From: Pseudomonadota bacterium
GTDB lineage: Bacteria > Pseudomonadota > Alphaproteobacteria > Reyranellales > Reyranellaceae
Assembly (NCBI GenBank): GCA_020160955.1
Contig: JAIUOX010000050.1
Span: 1-32,433, forward strand
DNA: 32,433 nt
Direction of reading: 5' to 3'
This document shows positions 29,836-32,433 of the stretch, piece after piece. Position 1 is the stretch's first letter; each line of letters opens with the position of its first letter. A program made the position numbers and the translations under genes. Below the pieces are notes generated by a model. The model worked only from the letters and a program-made list of their open reading frames with translations. It searched no databases and was not told the origin of the DNA.

Positions 29836-31502
29836 TCGGCGGTGGTCGCGTCGCCGGTGGGCCGCAGCCGCGTGTCCGCCAGTTCGCCGGCCGCCTCGAG
29901 GATCGGGTAGGCGACCGAGGCGATGTGGCCATTGATGCGCTTCAGGTCGCGGATCACGTCCATGTGGATCGAGCTGGTCTCGATCGACTCCGTCCGTCCC
30001 TGGCGCAGGCGCGCGAAGTGGCTGTCGGCGGTGCGTGCCTCGGCTTCGCGCAGCGACGCCTTTTCGCCGACCAGCCGGCGGGCCAGCGCGATGTCGCGCG
30101 TGGTGAAGACGTTGAGCGCCAGCCGCAGGTTTTCCAGCACGCGGGCGTGGAAGTCGCGCAGCTCGGCCATGCCCTCGGCGGAGAATGCGTAGCGGTTGCG
30201 GATCTTCTTGGTCGCCAGCTCCATCAGGTTCTTGTCGATGATGTCGCCGATATGCTCGAGGTTGGTGGTGAAGGTCAGGATCTCGACGTAACGCTTGCCG
30301 TCCTCCTCGCCGAGCTCGTTGCGCGAGGTCTGGACGAGATAGAGCTTGATCGCCTCGTACAGCCGGTCGACGGCGTCGTCCTCGGCCTCGATCGCCTTGA
30401 CGATCCTCGGGTCGTTGCGCTCCAGCGCGTCGATCGTCTGGCGCAGCATGTCGGCCACCTTGTCGCCGAGGTTCAGCGTCTCGCGCAGCGCGCAGCCCAG
30501 CGCCTCGGCGGGCGAGTCCAGCACGTTGGGATCGAGGTGGCGCGGCTTGCCGGGATCGTCGGTCACCGGCCGGTCGGGCAGCAGGCGACGGCAGACCCAC
30601 GCCACGACGTCGACCAGCGGCAGGAAGACCAGCGCGGCGACGACGTTGAAGGCGGTGTGGAAGTTGACCGGCAGGCGGGTGGTCGACGGGTCGATCATCG
30701 ACAGCCAGCCGACCACCGGCCCGAGGAAGGGCAGCAGCGCGACGCCGACGATGGCGCGGGTCATCAAGTTGGCGAGCGGCACCCGCCGCGCCGCGACGTC
30801 GGCGCCGGACTGCGCCATGTAGGGCGCCAGCGCGCCGCCGATGTTGGCGCCGATCACCAGCGCCAGGGCGAGCTTCGGCTCGATCAGCCCGCTGCCGGCG
30901 AACGACATGATCAGCAGCACGATCGACAGGCTGGAATGGACGAACCAGGTGGCGAGCGTGCCGACCACCGCGGCGATGACGTACTCGTCCTGCAGGCCCT
31001 GCAGCAGGGCCATGAAGGCCGGCGCGCTGCGCAGCGGCAGGGTGGCGGCCGCCAGCAGCTTCAGCGACAGCAGCATCAGGCCCAGCCCGATGCCGACCCG
31101 TCCGAGGTGGCGCGGCTTGTCGCTCTCGCTCGACAGGAAGGTGATGACGCCGGCGCCGATCAGCAGCGGCGACACCCAGCCGAGGTCGAAGGACAGGACC
31201 TGCGCGGCGACCGTCGTGCCGATGTCGGCGCCCAGCATGATGGCGAAGGCGATCGACAGCGGGATCAGCCCGCGGCCGGCGAACGAGGAGACGAGGAGGG
31301 CGGTCGCCGTGCTCGACTGCAACAGGCCGGTGACCGCGAAGCCGCCGATGAAGGCGGTGACGCGGTTGCGCGAGCAGGCGGCGATGGCCCGGCGCAGGGC
31401 GGCGCCGAAGGCGCGCGTCAGGCCGGTGCGGACCATGCGAACGCCCCACAGCAGCAGCGTGACGCTGCCCAGCACGTTCAGGATCGTCTCGACGCCATGC
31501 AT
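29829..31502 (-). CDS. Na+/phosphate cotransporter family protein with PhoU domain (NptA/YjbB-like)
   Basis: This is a 557-residue inner-membrane protein. The first 335 residues contain two inverted Na/Pi-cotransporter repeats. The first has LLQSSTATA (Q62-S63-S64) and GADIGTT (91-97); the second has HSS (189-191) in place of QSS, and GANIGG (218-223). The C-terminal part (about 345-545) is a helical PhoU-like domain (ETLNLGDKVADMLRQTI, HIGDIIDKNLMELA). Bacterial homologues export or import phosphate with Na+; YjbB of E. coli exports it. A possible Pho box lies 43 bases upstream. The gene is downstream of a LysR gene on the same strand (62 bases between). Confidence 0.88.
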   Translation of the reverse strand: MHGVETILNVLGSVTLLLWGVRMVRTGLTRAFGAALRRAIAACSRNRVTAFIGGFAVTGLLQSSTATALLVSSFAGRGLIPLSIAFAIMLGADIGTTVAAQVLSFDLGWVSPLLIGAGVITFLSSESDKPRHLGRVGIGLGLMLLSLKLLAAATLPLRSAPAFMALLQGLQDEYVIAAVVGTLATWFVHSSLSIVLLIMSFAGSGLIEPKLALALVIGANIGGALAPYMAQSGADVAARRVPLANLMTRAIVGVALLPFLGPVVGWLSMIDPSTTRLPVNFHTAFNVVAALVFLPLVDVVAWVCRRLLPDRPVTDDPGKPRHLDPNVLDSPAEALGCALRETLNLGDKVADMLRQTIDALERNDPRIVKAIEAEDDAVDRLYEAIKLYLVQTSRNELGEEDGKRYVEILTFTTNLEHIGDIIDKNLMELATKKIRNRYAFSAEGMAELRDFHARVLENLRLALNVFTTRDIALARRLVGEKASLREAEARTADSHFARLRQGRTESIETSSIHMDVIRDLKRINGHIASVAYPILEAAGELADTRLRPTGDATTAEA

Positions 31503-31545
31503 GATCGTTCGACCCTACGCTCGCCTTGGCGCGCGCGGAAGAAAT

Positions 31546-31563
31546 TTGACGGTTTTGTTACGC
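31546..31563 (-). promoter_or_regulatory. Possible Pho box (PhoB site) before the Na/phosphate transporter
   Basis: Read on the minus strand, GCGTAAC-AAAA-CCGTCAA resembles the two 7-base half-sites (CTGTCAT-like) with a 4-base A/T spacer of Pho boxes. The GTnA cores repeat at 11-base spacing. It lies 43 bases before the ATG of a phosphate-linked transporter. The first half-site is weak, so this is a suggestion. Confidence 0.35.
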
Positions 31564-31564
31564 C

Positions 31565-32433
31565 CTAGGCGGCCGCGAGCTGCGCGGCCTGCTCCATGAA
31601 CGCGCGGACCAGCGACACGCGCCACCGTTCCTGGAGACACACCGCGTATTCGGCGACATTGAGGTCGGCGTCGGTGACCAGCACGCGGCGGAAGCGGCGG
31701 TCATCGCCCAGTTCGCTCGCGAACACCGCGCCGATGCCGAAGCCGGCGGCGACCGCCTCGCGCACGCCCTCGCGTGTCTGGACCTCGACGATGGCACCGG
31801 GCTGGACCTCGGCCGCGGCCATCGCCTGCTCCAGCACCTCGCGGGTGATCGAGCCGCGCTCGCGCAGCACCAGCGACTGGCCGGCCAGCGCCGACAGCGG
31901 CGCCCTGTCCCGCCGCGCCAGCCCGTGACCGGCCGGCACGAACAGCACGACCCGGTCGGTGCGAAGCCGTACCGCGTGCAGGCGCGGGTCGGACACGCTC
32001 TTGGCCATCACCGCGACGTCGGCCTCGTGGCGCAGCAGGCGGTCGAGCACCACGGCGGAATTGTCGATCGCCAGTGCGAAGGTCAGGCCCTCGGCGCGGT
32101 CGCGTAGCGCCGCCATGATCGGCACGACGTGGTGCGCCGAGTCGGCGGCGATCCTGAGGTGCCCGCGGGTCAGCGCCTGCTCGCCGGCCAGCAGGGCGCG
32201 CGCCTCGTCCTGGAGGCCGAAGAGCCGGGTGGTGATGCCGTGCAGCTGGCGGCCGGTCTCGGTCGGCACCACGGTGCGGCCGCGACGGTCGAACAACCGC
32301 ACGCCGTAGCCCTGTTCCAGCGCCGTCACCTGGCTCGACAGGTTGGGCTGGCTGAGGCCCGAGGCGCGGGCGGCGGCCGAGAACGAGCCGGATTCGGCCA
32401 CGAGGTGGAAGGCGCGGAGTTGGGTGGGTGTCA
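31565..32433 (-). CDS. LysR-family transcriptional regulator (N-terminus outside window)
   Basis: This is a DNA-binding regulator with an N-terminal winged helix-turn-helix and a C-terminal periplasmic-binding-like effector domain. The frame continues to the window edge as TPTQLRAFHLVAESGSFSAA, the usual first helix, so only a few residues are missing. The in-frame GTG at 32401 is internal. The recognition region ARASGLSQPNLSSQVTALE and the LFDRRGRTVVPTETG wing are intact. The effector domain has the RIAADSAHHVVP strand and ends at 31565. The target and effector are unknown. It lies upstream of the Na/phosphate transporter gene on the same strand. Confidence 0.92.
   Translation of the reverse strand, partial: TPTQLRAFHLVAESGSFSAAARASGLSQPNLSSQVTALEQGYGVRLFDRRGRTVVPTETGRQLHGITTRLFGLQDEARALLAGEQALTRGHLRIAADSAHHVVPIMAALRDRAEGLTFALAIDNSAVVLDRLLRHEADVAVMAKSVSDPRLHAVRLRTDRVVLFVPAGHGLARRDRAPLSALAGQSLVLRERGSITREVLEQAMAAAEVQPGAIVEVQTREGVREAVAAGFGIGAVFASELGDDRRFRRVLVTDADLNVAEYAVCLQERWRVSLVRAFMEQAAQLAAA

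Noticed and set aside
1..32433. CRISPR arrays, insertion sequences, prophage genes, toxin-antitoxin pairs
   Set aside because: No regularly spaced repeats, transposase or integrase motifs, phage structural genes or small toxin/antitoxin overlaps were visible in any region.

Overview
The window is very GC-rich, densely packed bacterial DNA with no gap over about 100 bases. The gyrA–coaD pairing, the family affiliations (a MlotiK1-like channel, TRAP and hydantoinase modules, a sarcosine/dimethylglycine dehydrogenase-like flavoenzyme) and the base composition suggest an environmental alphaproteobacterium, perhaps of Rhodospirillales/Reyranella type. Sequence alone cannot fix the genus. I see no insertion sequence, prophage gene, CRISPR array or rRNA.

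Region 1 (1-1802) holds the 3' end of gyrA, coaD, and a tRNA-Lys(UUU) with a good sigma70-type promoter. Region 2 (1831-11905, + strand) is about 10 kb of cell-surface glycan genes that read as one operon. In order they are a KpsM/KpsT-type ABC exporter pair, a GT21 (ceramide glucosyltransferase-like) glycosyltransferase, a stand-alone STAS protein, a Wza-type SLBB lipoprotein, a DevB/DevC/DevA-type tripartite exporter, and two tandem paralogous processive GT2 synthases related to CslA/cellulose synthases. Region 3 (17026 down to 11910, - strand) converges on it. It encodes a cyclic-nucleotide-gated K+ channel, a ketosteroid-dehydrogenase-like flavoprotein, a bifunctional GDP-mannose-forming enzyme, and an amidinotransferase-fold protein whose catalytic cysteine is replaced by alanine. 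The GDP-mannose enzyme could feed the synthases of region 2.

Region 4 (17123-29824, + strand) is a catabolic block of about 12.7 kb: ATP-dependent hydantoinase/oxoprolinase subunits A and B, a complete TRAP transporter (DctP, DctQ, DctM), a glutamine-synthetase-like gamma-glutamyl ligase, a tiny exported protein with a duplicated Cys motif, an iron-type alcohol dehydrogenase, a sarcosine/dimethylglycine dehydrogenase-like flavoenzyme with a folate-binding domain, and a glutathione-dependent HCCA-isomerase-like protein. Uptake and stepwise breakdown of an N-methylated or cyclic-amide compound is a reasonable inference; the substrate is unknown.

Region 5 (32433 down to 29829, - strand) holds a LysR regulator cut by the window edge and a Na/phosphate-cotransporter-PhoU fusion protein, preceded by a possible Pho box. 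The features most worth following are the combined DevBCA/KpsMT/tandem-GT2 glycan locus, the Cys-less amidinotransferase homologue, the 72-residue two-repeat secreted protein, and several intergenic hairpins.
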